Of a stretch of 64,000 nucleotides of DNA, positions 12,629-26,300 are shown one piece after another. Source of the DNA: Phragmites australis (Eukaryota; Streptophyta; Magnoliopsida; Poales; Poaceae); the NCBI RefSeq assembly GCF_958298935.1, contig NC_084927.1, positions 37,700,501-37,764,500 on the forward strand, written 5' to 3'. The translations under genes and the position numbers were made by a program. Position 1 is the first letter of the stretch; the number at the start of each line of letters is the position of its first letter. The notes beneath the pieces were generated by a model. It saw only the letters and a program-made list of their open reading frames with translations. It searched no databases and had not been told where the DNA came from.

Positions 12629-14543
12629 CTACATGCGGGTCATGCCGATGCCGCCGACGATGGGCGGGGGCACGGCGGCGACGTCGCGTGCCTTGGCGTA
12701 GAAGAGGTAGTGCAGCTCGCTGAAGAGCGCGGTGAGGAAGGCGAAGGCGGCGCCGGCGGCGAAGACGCCCTTGCGCAGCATCGCGCAGTCGGGCGGGCCG
12801 CCACGGAACCGCGGCGTGTACTTGGTGTGGTACGCGTTCCGGACCGATCCGGCCAGAAGGCACAGCTCCGCGATCACGAACGTGATCCTGCAAAAAGCAG
12901 AGTGGTTCAGTTCCAGTCGGTATAAAAATATAAACTGAACTCTTAAGCAGCCAATTTAGGATGCAATTTTTGTATTTTCTAAGTTATTAGGTCCAAGTTA
13001 AGGGGAAAAACTAAGTGTTAATCTATAACTACTAATGAAGTATCCATTTGTATCTTTAAGCTTACTGCATTGTTGAGAGCTTGTTCGGCAGAGCTCTGGG
13101 CAACTTACCGAGTGAAATCTGAGGAGTTCTGACAAACAATAGCTTTCAGTTTTAACTTTTAGAGTGAAATATGTGGATAATTCTTTAAAAATAAACTAGA
13201 TACTGGGAGCTAAAAAAATAGCTTCTCTGATTCATTTCTCACATAGAATCATTTTCTCTCTAAAATTTACTTAAAAAATTAATTCTAAAAAAATCACTTC
13301 CTCTAAAACAAATTTAGATAAAAAATACTCTACCAAATAAGTCCTGACTGGTTTCTACTATACTTTCTAGCACGTGATGAAAACTGAAAACTCTCAACTT
13401 ACAACACCTTCATTTCATGATACATAGGACTCAGGGGCGGATCCGTAGGGGGGCTGAGGGAGCTCCCACTTGCTGAAATGTCATCGAAAGATAGAGGTGG
13501 AAAAGGAGGGGGCGAAGAAAGAGGAGGAAGAGGAGATAGAGAAAGAAACGAGGAGCCCCTACGTTTCACTCCTAAGTTCCGTTAATAGTTGATAGGGCTT
13601 GATAGTGCTTGTGCGTACTATCTCATTACCACTAGTTGGTACTATTAATCAGTGGCAAAGTCAGCAGCGAAAAATCATTATGGTGCCGGACAAATCGGCT
13701 AATTTCTGACTTGTGCACGGCCTGAAAGACATAAGAAGGGCTGTTGGTTCAGTTATGGACCAACAGTTTCAGTTTCCCTGCATGTGTTCGCAGGCAGCCA
13801 AGTCTGAATACCAAAACCAACCCCTTCTCAATTTGCTCCATTTTTAGCTAAGATTTAGGAGATCAAATATCTTCCAAGACACAAATAGCCATCTGTGCCA
13901 GAGAGGTGTGATTTGCTTTGCACCTGTCAGTATCCGGAGACAACCTTGTAAACTCAGCGGCCAGATCAGCCCAAGGTGTATTATAGAAAGGATTGCAAGT
14001 TGGAAGCCTACTATACGACGATGGACCAAATTGTAAAACAAATTAACTGGCTTGACTAGCAGGCTGCCCGCACAAGGTATGCGACTGCAAAAGCAAAAAA
14101 CTCCAGGGGTGTAATTGCACAGAGAACAGTGGGCATCAAAGCGGAGCATCGGGTTGAGAGCAGTTTACCAGCACACGATGAAGCAGACGCCGGAGTACGC
14201 CCGCCACCGCCCCGGCGAGAGCGCGCGGCCGCAGCAGAAGCACCGGCTGGCCACCATGACCACCGCCTGGCTGGCGAGCAGAAGCAGCAGCGCGCTGACG
14301 CCGTACGCCGTGGCCGCGTCGGAGCTGTACACGCAGTACGACCGCCCGGTCTCGTCGACGTTCACGTAAGCCTGAGCCGACCGAATCGCTGTATCAGTGC
14401 TTGAAGAGCTGCATGTGAATCAAAAGAACTACTTGTGCTCGTAGCATGCTCACTGAGCTCCGGCGGCGCTCGGCGCCGATGGCGAGGACGAAGGCGAAGA
14501 TGTCCATGGTGAGCACGACGGCGATGATGATTATGGACGCCAT
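12629..14543 (-). CDS. DUF1218 family membrane protein (MWL-like), three exons
   Basis: Minus-strand exons 14543-14454, 14371-14169 and 12887-12629 join in frame to 183 residues. The start is the ATG at 14543, which opens directly into a hydrophobic segment (MASIIIIAVVLTMDIFAFVL), so the N-terminus is a signal anchor or first membrane helix. The DUF1218 signature residues are present: GAERRR after helix 1, YCVYSSDAATAYG, SQAVVMVASRCFCCGRALSPG, then CWITFVIAELCLLAGSVRNAYHTKY. Further helices lie at about residues 49-72, 89-111 and 125-150, so four in total. Arabidopsis MODIFYING WALL LIGNIN proteins belong to this family and affect lignin in secondary walls. Whether this member does so is inference. 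Intron 2 (about 1.3 kb) hosts a MITE. Confidence 0.92.
13077..13344. mobile_element. MITE-like TIR element in DUF1218 intron 2
   Basis: The left terminus reads GAGCTTGTTCGGCAGAG. The inverted right terminus reads AGGACTTATTTGGTAGAG, which gives imperfect inverted repeats of about 18 bp around a 268-bp AT-rich interior. Candidate 3-bp duplications (TGA) lie at 13074-13076 and 13345-13347, which would fit a PIF/Harbinger-type element. A 3-bp match is weak evidence on its own. Confidence 0.5.
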
Positions 14544-14599
14544 GGAACCGATCGATCGAGTACCTCAAGCTTCCCAAGATTTTATTCGGAGGAGGCCGG

Positions 14600-17500
14600 G
14601 CGGGGGTTCACTTTCCTTTTCGTCGGTACAAGCACGACACAAAAGAGAGAGGATTAGGCCGAACGGGATGTGGAAGATGGAAAGCTGGGTTAGCTTAGCT
14701 TAGCGAGGTGAGGTGAGGCACTACCGCTGCTGTGACGTTGACGTTGGCGCGACGCCGGAGGTGTACCACCTCACCTGCCTCCTGTGGTTGACGAGCGGGC
14801 CCTGCCGTGATAAGCCCAGATTCTTAGTTGTATCATTGATTGCAACGGGACGACACCTAGCTGCTAAGGTGTTTTTCTTTTTCTTTCACGAGGCGGCAGA
14901 CGCCCTTTTCTTTTCGTCACGGCGATGCTGCTACTGCTAAGCCAGTGCCCAGTGAAGGAATTTGATGTGTTGCACCTCGTGTCGTAGACTTGGTGTACAG
15001 TGCCATTTTAGCGTATATTTACACCAATATACGTGTACATATATATGAAAAAGGAAAAAAAGAAGAGAGAAAAAAAGAGCCTCTCTCACTCCACAGGGCT
15101 GCATCATCCCGTACCTGGTTCCTTACCTCTTGGCCCAAGGCCGGCTTCCTCTCTTCAGGCCGCAGCAGCTCGGGCGGGCCCGTGGCCGCCCTCATTTTAT
15201 CTCCATATCGAGCCGGTCCATTCGGCTCCCTTCTTTCTCCCCCTCGCTCTTATCCGCTCGCCCGAGTGCTCCTATGTTTCTTCCTCCTTCACTTGGCCGC
15301 CGCCGCCACCTGCCCAGCCGAGCCTCACCGCGTCTCTCTCCTTCCCCTACTCCCTGGGCTCATGCCGCCGAGCTGTTATCTCCTCTGCTTGGCTCGCGCT
15401 GCCAGTTCCTCCGCTCGGCCCGCACCACTATTGTTCTTCTTCTCCACCCGCTCTAGTCGTGTTGCCCCTGGCTGAGCCCGCGCACCGCACTGAGCTGCCG
15501 CCTTCCTCTCTCTCTCTCTATCCCCCTTGAATCGGGCTTGTCTCTATCTCTTACGCCCAAATCGGAACCACTCGATGCTTAGCCCTTCGCGAGGAAACCC
15601 CGGCCGCCTATAAGAACAGGGAGGAGGTGCCCGGTGGAGGAAGAGGAATCGGGGAAAAAAGAGCGGAAGCCTTGTCAATTTGCTACCCGGCCACCACATA
15701 AACTCATCTCCATCGACCATAGCTTTGCCGTAAGCTCAGTACCAGCTCGTGTCTTCTTCACTGCCTCATCTGTGTTCATCGCGATGGGTTCTCACTAGAG
15801 CTTCACCATCGGTAAGCCCCATGTCGAGTGCTCCCCTACTCTTTGATGCCATGTGAGTGTGGCCGGCCATCGAGTCGTGCGTGTAGCTCTGGTGCCATGC
15901 GTGCTTATTTTTGTGCTGCGCTTATGCTTCTCCCCAGCCTTCGAGCTGTGGTGCTGTTGCGCCTTTGGCTCATAGTGATGGCCCTACTATTCTGTATGTA
16001 GTCGGTTGTTGCGATTCCCCTGTTGGTGCAATATGTTTCTTTTGCTATTCTGATTATCGGATAAGTACGGGTTGTTCTCCTACAGCCCCATGAATTTTGA
16101 TGTTCGTTGATAGCTGATTGCAAAGTATAAGGTCGGATGCTAGGCTGTGATGGTTTGTTGGCGAACATATGTTGCAGGGAAGGAAAATGGGGGGGGGGGG
16201 GCTTTCTTGCAAATTGCCCCCTGTATTTGATCTTAGTGCTTCTTGGTGATGCTAAATGCTTGGTGGTTCGGTGCTAGGCCGATGATGACAAAACTGAGGC
16301 CCTGACTGCCGTATTCTCTCTGTCTGTGTTGTGTCATGCTGCTGGTGCGCCTTCATACGGTAGGATGGAGTCACCTGAGGGATACCCTTGTGGTTGCCCC
16401 ACTCCTTGCTGTCTCTCGGGACCATATGAGGCATTTCAGATTGTCTCTTTGAGGACCATGGTGGCTTGATGTTTTGCCCTTGTTGGTTGAGCCACAATGC
16501 TTTCGTGATGCTATAATCTCTTCATTGTCAGTTATGGGTTGATAACTTGGCTGGCATGAGATATGTTGCATATATTGATATGTCCGTTCAGTAACACTGA
16601 TCGCAAAGAATATAGTGCCCTTGTGGCTGGAGCCTTTGTGGCCCGAAGTGATTACCCTGTCTACGTGGCTTCGCCTTTGTGATATGTTGCCTTCGGTCGA
16701 TCGATGAGGACACGCCCGAGGCCAAGGAGGAAGTTAGTGAGTCAAGCATAACATCAAAGCTCCCAGTTGTGGCCTTTTTGCTGCTTCCGGTTGAATCTAC
16801 ACGTCATGCCGCGTTCCTAGCTCACCTCTTCTCACATACATAATTCTGAGACCTACGTGACCGATGATGACCTGAGATACATAAACAGTCAAAAAAACTC
16901 ATGCTAGACTGTTATCTCGTTCTTCGCTGCCTTTTGATTTATAATGCTTACTTTACTTGATCTTTTTGTTGCGTGTGACTACAGCCTTGTAGACTCGGAG
17001 ACGACCTTAGTATGACGACCGCTAGCGCAGCTTAATCGGAGGCAACCCGATGACAAGCGTAATTAACCGGAGAGCTTCACGAAGCTCCAAGAACCATGAC
17101 AAAATAATCGCCGGATCATATTACATAGTCAGACAACGTGTACATTTGTGGAGTAACACCTTGTAATTGAAAATGTACTTTATGAATTCGACACAAATTA
17201 ATAAAGTCTATAGTTTTATTACATTGTTCTCCTATCTCTCATATACTTGGATACTAGCACACCCGTAATACGTACATTCATAGTTGTATAAATACAAATT
17301 TGGATGTATGTTTCGAATCCGCGAAACACTTGAGGGAACCTATAGAATGCAGTCATGGAGTTTAATGGCGCATCTACCTACGGAAAATGAAATATACTCC
17401 TAAATGAAACGCAGTAAAACACTGTGACTTTGGAGGATCCCTGTTTTAATACTTATTTTTATTTTTCTCGAACGAGAATCATCTTTTTATAGGACGGTGG

Positions 17501-18360
17501 TATGAAACAGTGGGCCAACTTTTGCTCAAGTCCGCATGGAATGGGCTTCTGCACATGTGAGCCGAGAGGGAGTCTGAAAGCCGACCCACCCGCCTGTCTA
17601 CCAACAGATTTTTTTATTTTTATATTTTTAAATGCAACATTTTACATTTAAAAAATACATATAGCTACTGTATAAAGTATGGATTGTTTCCCGCGTCACT
17701 TATTCCTCTAATCTCCTACCATCTAATATAAATCTCTAAATTTTAAATAATTTATCTATTTTTATTATCCAGCTCTATTCTTCTCTTTCTTATCTCGTTA
17801 CTACTATAAATATATGACATATTTTACTAATTAAAATAAATATAAAAATTAAGAGACAAATTAGCGGACAATCTATCATTTTCAATCCTATATAAAATCA
17901 AACTATAATATCGCACCTATCATATTTGTTAGACGACCTCTATAATACATACACATTTCTATATATTAATTTTATAAATTATATTACCATATTTAATATT
18001 TATATTTTCGTTAGCTTAGTAAAAAAATTCTCCACCAACATGTTATTGGCTGGATCGCGCCGGACGATAGCAACCAATTGGCACCATAAAGGAGAGGTTA
18101 TTTATATTATCAGTTGTTCAGCTGGTTAGATAAACGCTATCATTCGGATTCGATATCTAGGATCGAACTTGGGGTCTTACCAGAGGCGCGTCTAGTAGAA
18201 TTTATATGCTCGCACACTGAGCGCCTATGCCTTTTAATATATCTTTAACTTATGATTAGAACATATATACGTGTGTATAGAACATGAGGTGGTGTATGTG
18301 AATTATATACGTCATCAGTTATACCCTAGATAAAAAAGAAGCGGAATAGCAGTTTGGATC
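14600..18360. other. Intergenic; possible decayed retroelement at about 15.0-17.3 kb
   Basis: A pyrimidine-rich block (15070-15540) is followed by a TATA-like CTATAAGAAC near 15610, a long stretch without reading frames, a 13-base G run at 16189-16201, and an AT-rich tail near 17160-17290. This sequence resembles a long non-coding LTR or LARD-like remnant. I found no TG...CA ends with duplications, so the call is only a suggestion. 17580-18040 is very AT-rich. A tRNA-like stretch near 18112-18180 (GTTCAGCTGGTTAGA followed by GGATCGAAC) may be another SINE fragment. Confidence 0.3.
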
Positions 18361-18490
18361 CTCCTCTGCTCCTCGTTGCAGGCACTTCCCCGCGGGCCCG
18401 CAGCGAACCGAGCAAGCTCCTTCTCGATCGAGTTCGTGGTTCGCGCGATTCGACGCTCTGCGCCTGGTGGATCCCGCTCGACTGAAACCG
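18361..18490 (+). other. Probable 5' UTR exon of the HBS1-like gene
   Basis: A GC-rich leader without an in-frame start ends in a good donor (ACCG|GTAAGC after 18490). The coding exon begins downstream near 19135 after a ~0.65 kb intron. A leader intron is common in plant housekeeping genes. The transcription start is not visible. Confidence 0.5.
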
Positions 18491-19148
18491 GTAAGCGCGT
18501 TGGTCTCTTCCACACAGGAATTTTTGACCTGTGGTTGGTTAGGCCTGTGGGGGATGTAATGTAGCGTGGGGAATTACGGCTTCTTCCTGTTCGGATTGAG
18601 AATGTTCTTCAAATCAAACGTGCGATTTAGAATCGTTTCTGGAGTTCTGGAGGCATCGTGGGTATATGCGAATTTGTGATTTTGTGCTCAGTTAGTTTTT
18701 GGCTTCAGCTTGAGCTCCAGCCTCCAGGACGCAATCGAATGTAGTTACCGCGATCTGTAGGGTTAGGCTGTTCGGTTTACCTCGTAGGGGAGTTTCAGTG
18801 CTCGCTGGGTGTTGCTCTGTGCTCTATCTGATCGGTTCCACACTGCGCAGACTCATTTCATAGCGCCCACTGCCAAATAGCTTTCAGTTCTGGTTATAGG
18901 TGGTTCTGGACTCTTTAGCAGATCTGGTTGAGCTGCAAGAGAATAATGTGATACGTGTTATTTGATTTAAGAATCCACTTTATATGTTTGTCGTGCTAGT
19001 TTTCTGTAACCTGCAGTACTGATTCGGGCCCTGGAAGAAATTGCCAGTCTACTATTTATATTTCATCACCCATCATATATTCTTATGCATTTATCAACTA
19101 TGGTAGGTTTTTTGTTTCGTGCTGTTTCCTAAGCAAGCCGTGGCTCAC

Positions 19149-22100
19149 ATGGTTGATATGAACCCAGACTCTGAAGATACATGTGGTAGCGGTGGCAATC
19201 ATAGAGACAGTAAAGTTGGTGGTCTGGGCATAAGAGATGGTAAGTTGTTTATTTACTGTTGCTAAATTTACATGGTGGATCCCAGTTTCTTCAGAACAAC
19301 AAGAAATTGCTCATGTAATTGTTGTACCAAGGATTGCTAGTTACTTACTAACTACCCTTTAGTTTGTTCCCACGTTAGATAACAGATCTGATATTGAGGC
19401 GCCCTGTAGAAATCCTGGGCATTGGCAATGCTCCATTTGTGCACACGAAAATGGTACAAGTCATTTGTCCTGTGAGCTATGTGGTGTACTTCGGGATTTG
19501 TCACTGTACTTCAAAAATGCCAGTGAAGCTGAAGCTGGAGGTACACTATAGTATATTAGAGTTGTCTTCTGCTCCTGAGGTGCAATACAATTGATTTTGT
19601 TTAGCCCGCTAATTTAGTTTTTTCCCCTCCTGAAATCTAGGTAAACGCAGAAACAGGTATTCTGGAGTGTCTGTACTGGCAAGATCTCTTTTTGAACCAT
19701 CCAGTACAAAGACAAAAGCTGTTGTTTTCTCTGATGGCTTCCAAGCGAATAGAAATGCAACAGGGAATAAGCAAGCTACCATGGATGCTCTGCATAAGAC
19801 ATACATGACCCGCAAAGAGCACCACATCAACATAGGTAGACTACATTGCTACACCGAGCAAGTTCTTTACTTTGTACAAGTTGTTTTTTTAGTGAAAAAC
19901 ATAATCCAAATTCTTGTTGGTGTAGCTGTGCTATCTTTCATTCTGTCTATGTCAGCCATTTGCATAATCAGACATTTGGTTAACCAACTGTACTTAGCTA
20001 GCAGGCTCTTCTGTTGAGTAAAGCCGTAATGGCGGTAGCATGGTACCTCTTGTGTGACTATGAACTCTGGGTGTATACTGGTTCTGTTTGAACTTAAACT
20101 TTGTGTCATCGTTTTTGAAGGGACAGCGAACTTACAGATTTATGTTCCGCACTATAAAGCTTAAGCCAGCCCTCTTTGCATTTTCTACAGAAAAGTGGAA
20201 GCATGCAAGTGGTATCTGGCTAATGGGCCTTAGAATTTTATTAAGAGGGTTTATAATTTGGATTCTCATGAACTACTTTGAGGTTATACAGAAATTAGCA
20301 TATTGAGCTTATAAGCTTTATGTCAAATATGCCAACTCATGGAATGTGCTTTATCTAGGCCTTTTGAACCTAGATAAAAATCCTCATTTTTGCCCCTTGG
20401 AATTTGGATAAATATATGTTCGTTCCTAGGAGGTCCATATATTGTAGTTCTATAATGTGTATTCAAACACTTAATTTTTTTACTGCCCACTTGATATTTT
20501 TTTCATTTGCTGATTTGATTTCAGAGTAAAATTACCTGGAACATGACTGCATTATGTTGATATTGACAGTGCCTTTCAAGTTTGATACACCATCTCCTGA
20601 TGATATGGTCACTACAGGCTTAAAATCATCCAGAAATTTTAGAAAAGGTACTCGTTTCACTGCTGTTCCCCTCCATTTATAGATGGACTACTGAAAATGC
20701 ATGTAAAAATTAATGTGTGGATCCTTTCTTTTTCTTTTTTTATGAGATCATGTGGATTTCGTTTTTCTGTTTATGCTGAAAGAGCGAGTCTGGTCGAATA
20801 GAGGACAAATTTGAGTCAATATGATTATAAACCATTGGCTCGTGACGTAGATATCTGTTGGCTCTTTTTTCCCCATTGAGAAATTGCTACAAATGGTACT
20901 GATGAATGTTATGTTACAGTTACTAGTCTTCTTTTTATTTTTCTAAAGTGAAGATTCTTCCACAAAAAGAAAATAAAAAAAATGGTTGTGTACCTCTTGC
21001 TATAGTTGCATATTGACTTACATTTATACCAGTTGACACAGAGGCTCTATCTAAAGATATTGTTGACGTCACCGGAAAGAAGATGATGGATGATGATATT
21101 CCTTTAACTGAGAAGGATACAAGTATGGACCCAAGTTCATCAGCAAAGTTGAATGAACTTGGCGGAACTAGTAGCAATGTTCCTTCCAATGGTCAAAATA
21201 AAACTCTTGTTCTGGATCATGAGCTCCAACATTTGAGTTTGGAGAGGAAGCCAAAGAACAGTAAACCCAAGATTAAGAAACCAGTTTCTATTTCACAGTA
21301 CAAGCCAGAACCATGGATGCTCCACAGTGAAGATCAAGAAATACGTAAACAGCTAAACCTTGCTATTGTAAGCAACAATTGCATATTTGCTGTTTCAATC
21401 GTTTTACATACAGATATGAGATATTTCATTCCTTCTGCTGTTAAGTCAAACCAAAACGTTTTTCTAGGTTGGTCACGTTGATTCTGGGAAATCAACTTTA
21501 TGCGGTCGATTACTACATGCTCTGGGGCTGATTTCAAAAAAGCAAATGCATAAATATGAGAAAGAAGCTAAAGAAAAGGTCAGTTCTATTATTCAAATTT
21601 TTAGCACATCTAAGCCTACAGCTATTTATATTTTACAATTTTTCTTCTGTCAGGGGAAAGGATCATTTGCATATGCTTGGGCTATGGATGAGAGCACTGA
21701 TGAGAGGGCGCGTGGCATTACAATGACTGTGGCTGTAGCATACTTTAACACTGAAAAAAACCGTGTAGTTTTGCTTGACTCCCCTGGTCACAAAGATTTT
21801 ATTCCGAATATGATATCTGGCGTTACACAGGCTGATGCAGCTGTCCTAGTTGTTGATGCCTCTATTGGCTCATTTGAAGCAGGTATGGGTGTTAATGGGA
21901 CTGGACAGACAAAGGAGCACTCACAACTTATTAGGAGCTTTGGTGTTGAGAACTTGATAGTTGCTGTTAATAAGATGGATCTGGTGGAATATTCGAAAGA
22001 GCGGTTTAATTTTGTAAAATCTCAACTTGGTATCTTTCTTCGATCATGTGGGTACAAAGACTCTTTAATCACCTGGGTACCTTTGAGTGCAATGGCAAAC

Positions 22101-23348
22101 GAAAATTTAGTGACAGCTGCTTCAGATTCTCATCTTTTATCATGGTAAGATATTGGTAATGGTGGACCTCTTTGCATGTCACTTTTTTTTCTCCGAGTTG
22201 CTAGTTGATCGTCGATGTATTGGTGCTCGATGTCAGGTACAATGGAAATTGTCTGCTGAAAGCCATAGACTCATTACCTCCTCCTCATCGTGACATTTCA
22301 AGGCCACTGTGCCTTCCAATCTGTGATGTTATTGCATCCCACACACTGGGGCATGTGGCAGTTTGTGGTAAAGTCGAAGCTGGAGGAATCCGAACTGGTT
22401 CGAAGGTACCATTCTGATGTTATGCTTTGGAAACTATGAAGTTTTGATTTGTAATACTTCCTCTTCCCGTGCAGAAGATTTCCTTATGATTGTACGACAC
22501 ATGATATTTATGCGTTTCGCCGCTTTCCTGTCCTGGTTGATTACCTGCTAAACAGCATATTTCCTTTATGTTTGCACGGTCAAACCAGATATAATTGGTG
22601 CAATTACCTTCCTTTATTTGCAAGCTGCTCAAGTTGTTGTCTGATATTCAATATGCTGGTGTCAGGTTCTTGTCATGCCTTCGGGAGATTTAGCTACAGT
22701 AAGAACCATTGAGCGGGATTCCTCGAGTTGCAACTTGGCTAGAGCTGGGGACAACATCTCTATTGGTTTGCAAGGGATCTACCCTGGTCATATTTTGTCA
22801 GGAGGAGTTCTTTGCCATCCAGATTTCCCCGTGTCCGTCGCTTCTTCCTTGGAGCTGAAAATTTTGGTTCTAGAAATCACTATGCCGATGCTGGTTGGCC
22901 TTCAGGTTAGTGGAACAGCACCACAGATAACATTTCAAGTTCAACTTTAATATGATTATCTTATATATCGTTTCCATCAAAATGTTCTAGTTTGAGCTGC
23001 ACATACATCATACGAGCGTGTCTGCGAGCTTGGTTAAAATACTGTTATTGTTGAACCAGAAGACCGGCAAGACCTCAAAGAAAATGCCACGATTGCTCAC
23101 TGCGAGGCAGGCTGCTATAGTTGAAGTAAGCATACGTCACATGGAATCGATTGTTTTTGCTAATCAGTCAAAAAATTATCCTTGTTTTTTGCAATGTTTT
23201 TTTGTTCGTTGTCTTTCAGGTAAAGCTGGACAAGGAAGTCTGCGTGGAAGAATTCTCAACCCTGAAGGCCCTTGGCCGAGTATTTCTGCGATCTCAAGGT
23301 AACACCATTGCAGTGGGCGTTGTGACTCGAATACTGGATCAGGCTTAG
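19149..23348 (+). CDS. HBS1: HBS1-like GTPase (eRF3/EF-1alpha family) with RanBP2 zinc finger
   Basis: Eleven coding exons join in frame to 711 residues: 19149-19239, 19379-19540, 19641-19835, 20570-20647, 21033-21367, 21468-21578, 21654-22144, 22237-22405, 22666-22905, 22991-23125 and 23220-23348. A RanBP2-type zinc finger has Cys48, 51, 62 and 65 (GHWQCSIC, SCELC). Exon 4 holds the short motif PFKFDTPSPDD. The GTPase has G1 GHVDSGKST (about 289-297), G2 ERARGIT, G3 DSPGH (366-370), G4 NKMD (430-433) and G5 near LSAM. EF-Tu domain 2- and 3-like beta barrels follow. HBS1 pairs with Pelota/Dom34 to recognise stalled ribosomes in the cytosol (no-go and nonstop decay). In many eukaryotes the same gene also makes a SKI7-like splice form. 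G3 has Ser where EF-1alpha has Ala. The length is usual for plant HBS1. Confidence 0.95.
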
Positions 23349-26300
23349 ACCCCTTGGTAACCAGGCATATAATGTACACGATGTTATCGGTTGCTAGTCG
23401 ATAGATCTGTATTATGTAGTTTGGGGGAAGAATCTGGTCAACCAACTTGCTGTATTGCTCGAAAGCACTAACTTCAGAATTCAGAACCTTTGTAACTTCA
23501 TCACAGAGTTCTCAGTCGTCATCAGCTGTCTGCTGCAGCCTCGCAGCGCCATCCATAAATTGCGTTGTGTTGGCACCACGCCATAAATTGTCGCCCGGGG
23601 CGCGGAAAATTTACGAACCTCACGCGCGGGAGCTGAGGCGATCGGGCGATCGGGCGAGTCGACCCCTGCTGCCGCGCCGGATGGATTCGACCCGGGACCG
23701 CGCCGCGCCCTCGGCCCTTCCCTGCCGAGTCCGTCGTGCCCCTCACCCGTATTCCATGAGTTCTACTCCTGCCCCTGCATCCAGGCAACAAGCAGCTACG
23801 GGTAGGTGCAGGCAGCGGATCATTGGTCAAACGCGATGGGAATAGAATTGAATCCTCGCCGCTCGCGCGGCCGGTCGAGGTGCTTGGAATGGTTGGTGGC
23901 GCGTCAGTTGAAGGCGAACCCCCGGCGGTGCGGCTGGAATAGAAGCGTCCTTGTCCGGGCTCTGCTTGCTCGTACGCCCGGTCGCTCGCTTGTTGCGATC
24001 CTGCGTCGCTACTGCTCACTTCTCGTTTTCAAAGTACGCACCGACACATGCTCGGGGTACAGGCGAGCTGCGAGCGACCGGGACCTAGGTCCAACACGCC
24101 ACACTACTGCTGCTATTCCTTTCCCACGACCAAGTTCGACATGCACAAGATCTTTTTTTCCTATCCTTTTAGCAAGTAGCAACTACTCGTAGTAATATTG
24201 TAAGACTCTGAGGAAAGGCGTTGTACTGATACCTGTTGTCAGCATGAGTGCAGTGATGAGCTGTGATTTCTGCCGGATTAGCCAGCGTTTTGTCTGGGGA
24301 GCTCCACATGGGCACGCACACGCAGTCATCGGCCGTCGTCGCTGGGCATGTGCTGCGTGCATTACGCGGCTCCATCTGTTACAGGATGAGGAGGGCATCA
24401 TGCATCATTCATCCGGATGGTCCCATGTATGCAAATGATCCTTCCATTTCCTGGGACGACGTCTCATCCTCTGCCTGTCTTGGGCTCTTGGCCACTATTT
24501 TACTTGCAACTGCAGCTGTTTGATTAGCAAGCTGCATGCAATGCAAAGCAACGCGCGTTTACCTTTTCTTTTTCAAGTTTGTAGATGATCGACTGGCTTG
24601 TGCTACGGCAAGGTAATTTTACCTGTCTGTTGAGGTCGTTGGACTTGCCGGTCGCTTTGCCACATCACAATTCAGAGCCTGTCTGAAAATTCTGAAAGTA
24701 GATGCAGTGTTATATATGGGACAGAGACGCTTTGTCTTTGTATGATGTGCCACCAAACGTCAGATCAAGTTCATATATTCAGGAATCTCTCGAATTAAAT
24801 AGACCTGTGTATATCTCTATGGCCGCACGTTACTTGGACCAGTTAAATTCAGCAAGCCAAGGTTCGCTGGGCCTGAATAGTTTAACGCAAAAGGAAAGAG
24901 TCGTGGCCTTGTGGGTATCAGTGTGGCATGGCATGTCCTGGCATGTGTGGATTCGGCACGCGGCAGAACAGGAAGGGGAAAGAGGTGCCTGGACCACATC
25001 GAAAAGGTCGTTTGGACCCGGAACGGAGGGTGGCCGGAGCGGACGCAGGGGGTATCGACCTGGACGACCCAACCGTAAGGGTGATCCGGGGCAAAATGAA
25101 GGCACGATCACGCACCGGCGGTGTACCTGGAACAAAAATTGATGGGGCATTAACTTACATTTTTTTGCCGTAGGGTTTTTATAATTTATTTGTGTGTGGT
25201 GGTATACATTGTAAAAATTAGTCAACTGAAATGATACTATCTAGCAAACTTGAGTAGGGCTAGCAGTAAGTTGGATCGAATTCAGGTAGAGAAAAACCAT
25301 GTCCGATCTAAAACCAGACAACTCCAGCCCGACTCGTATCCGATACTAATCGGGTGAGATCTCAACCCGAATCTGAAACTGTGGGTGCCCTTCGGGTTGT
25401 CCTGCGTGGGCGATGTGGCAATTGCTAGGTGGCGACAGCAAAAAGGTCGGGTAGCGACGGACGAGAGAGGGGTGACAAGCTGACATATTTGTGGCAGGAG
25501 GAGGCTGGATGGCGGCAGCCGAGCGGCGGGGAGGTGGCGGCCAGTAGCTTGAATCGCTCGTTGCGGTTGGTGGGCTGAGCATGGGAGGCAGTGTGCATGA
25601 ATGTATGGAGTGGGTTTCCTGTGTTGATAGGTTGAGCCTAGTCATGGCAAATCTGCAGATTAGAATAGATTTCGGTGACCATGGGAACACACGAATGAAA
25701 CTGAAAACCTTGTTTAGTGTGCCTTCGGTCAGCCTTACTTGGATCCGGCCCTGTCTCACGCTCCTGCTCGCACGCTTGTACCGTTTCAACCCTCCGTCTA
25801 CACATGCACTCACCGTGTGTGTGGTCCTCTTCCTCCTTTGGCCATTCTCTATTTTTTTCCTTTCTAAAAGGCAGCAAGGAACGCGCCCAATTGAGCCATT
25901 ATGTACACGAATCAGAATATGCTTGTGTAGTCTTTGCCACGTTTTGCCGGTCTACGAGGGATAATGGAAATTGGCTACGTACATTAGGTACATAACTCGG
26001 GAGCTATTATGAAAGCGAACGTACAATACTCCTGTAATTCTAAATCTGCAGTGAACAAGCTTATATTAAGAAGCTGTTTCGATTTCAACAAATAGAAGAA
26101 GAGTAGGGCCACTATTCAATTTTATCGGATCTTTTTTTAAGGAATTTTTTTTGGATCTTTCATTCCAAGTTCCAGCTCCACCACTGCGATTCCATTTTCC
26201 TAGACAAGCCAGCTGAACTACTGCTAATCATGAAGCCACCAAGCTGGCCCTATTTTAATCACGTTCTAGTTTCTGCTAAAAATACTTCCATTTCTGAACA

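Noticed and set aside
15033..15530. Overlapping Ser/Pro/Leu-rich frames
   Set aside because: This is a pyrimidine-rich tract open in several frames with no conserved motif. More likely an LTR-like or regulatory region.
23522..24019. 165-residue minus-strand frame downstream of HBS1
   Set aside because: GC-rich low-complexity peptide, no ATG-linked context, no splice partners and no family resemblance.
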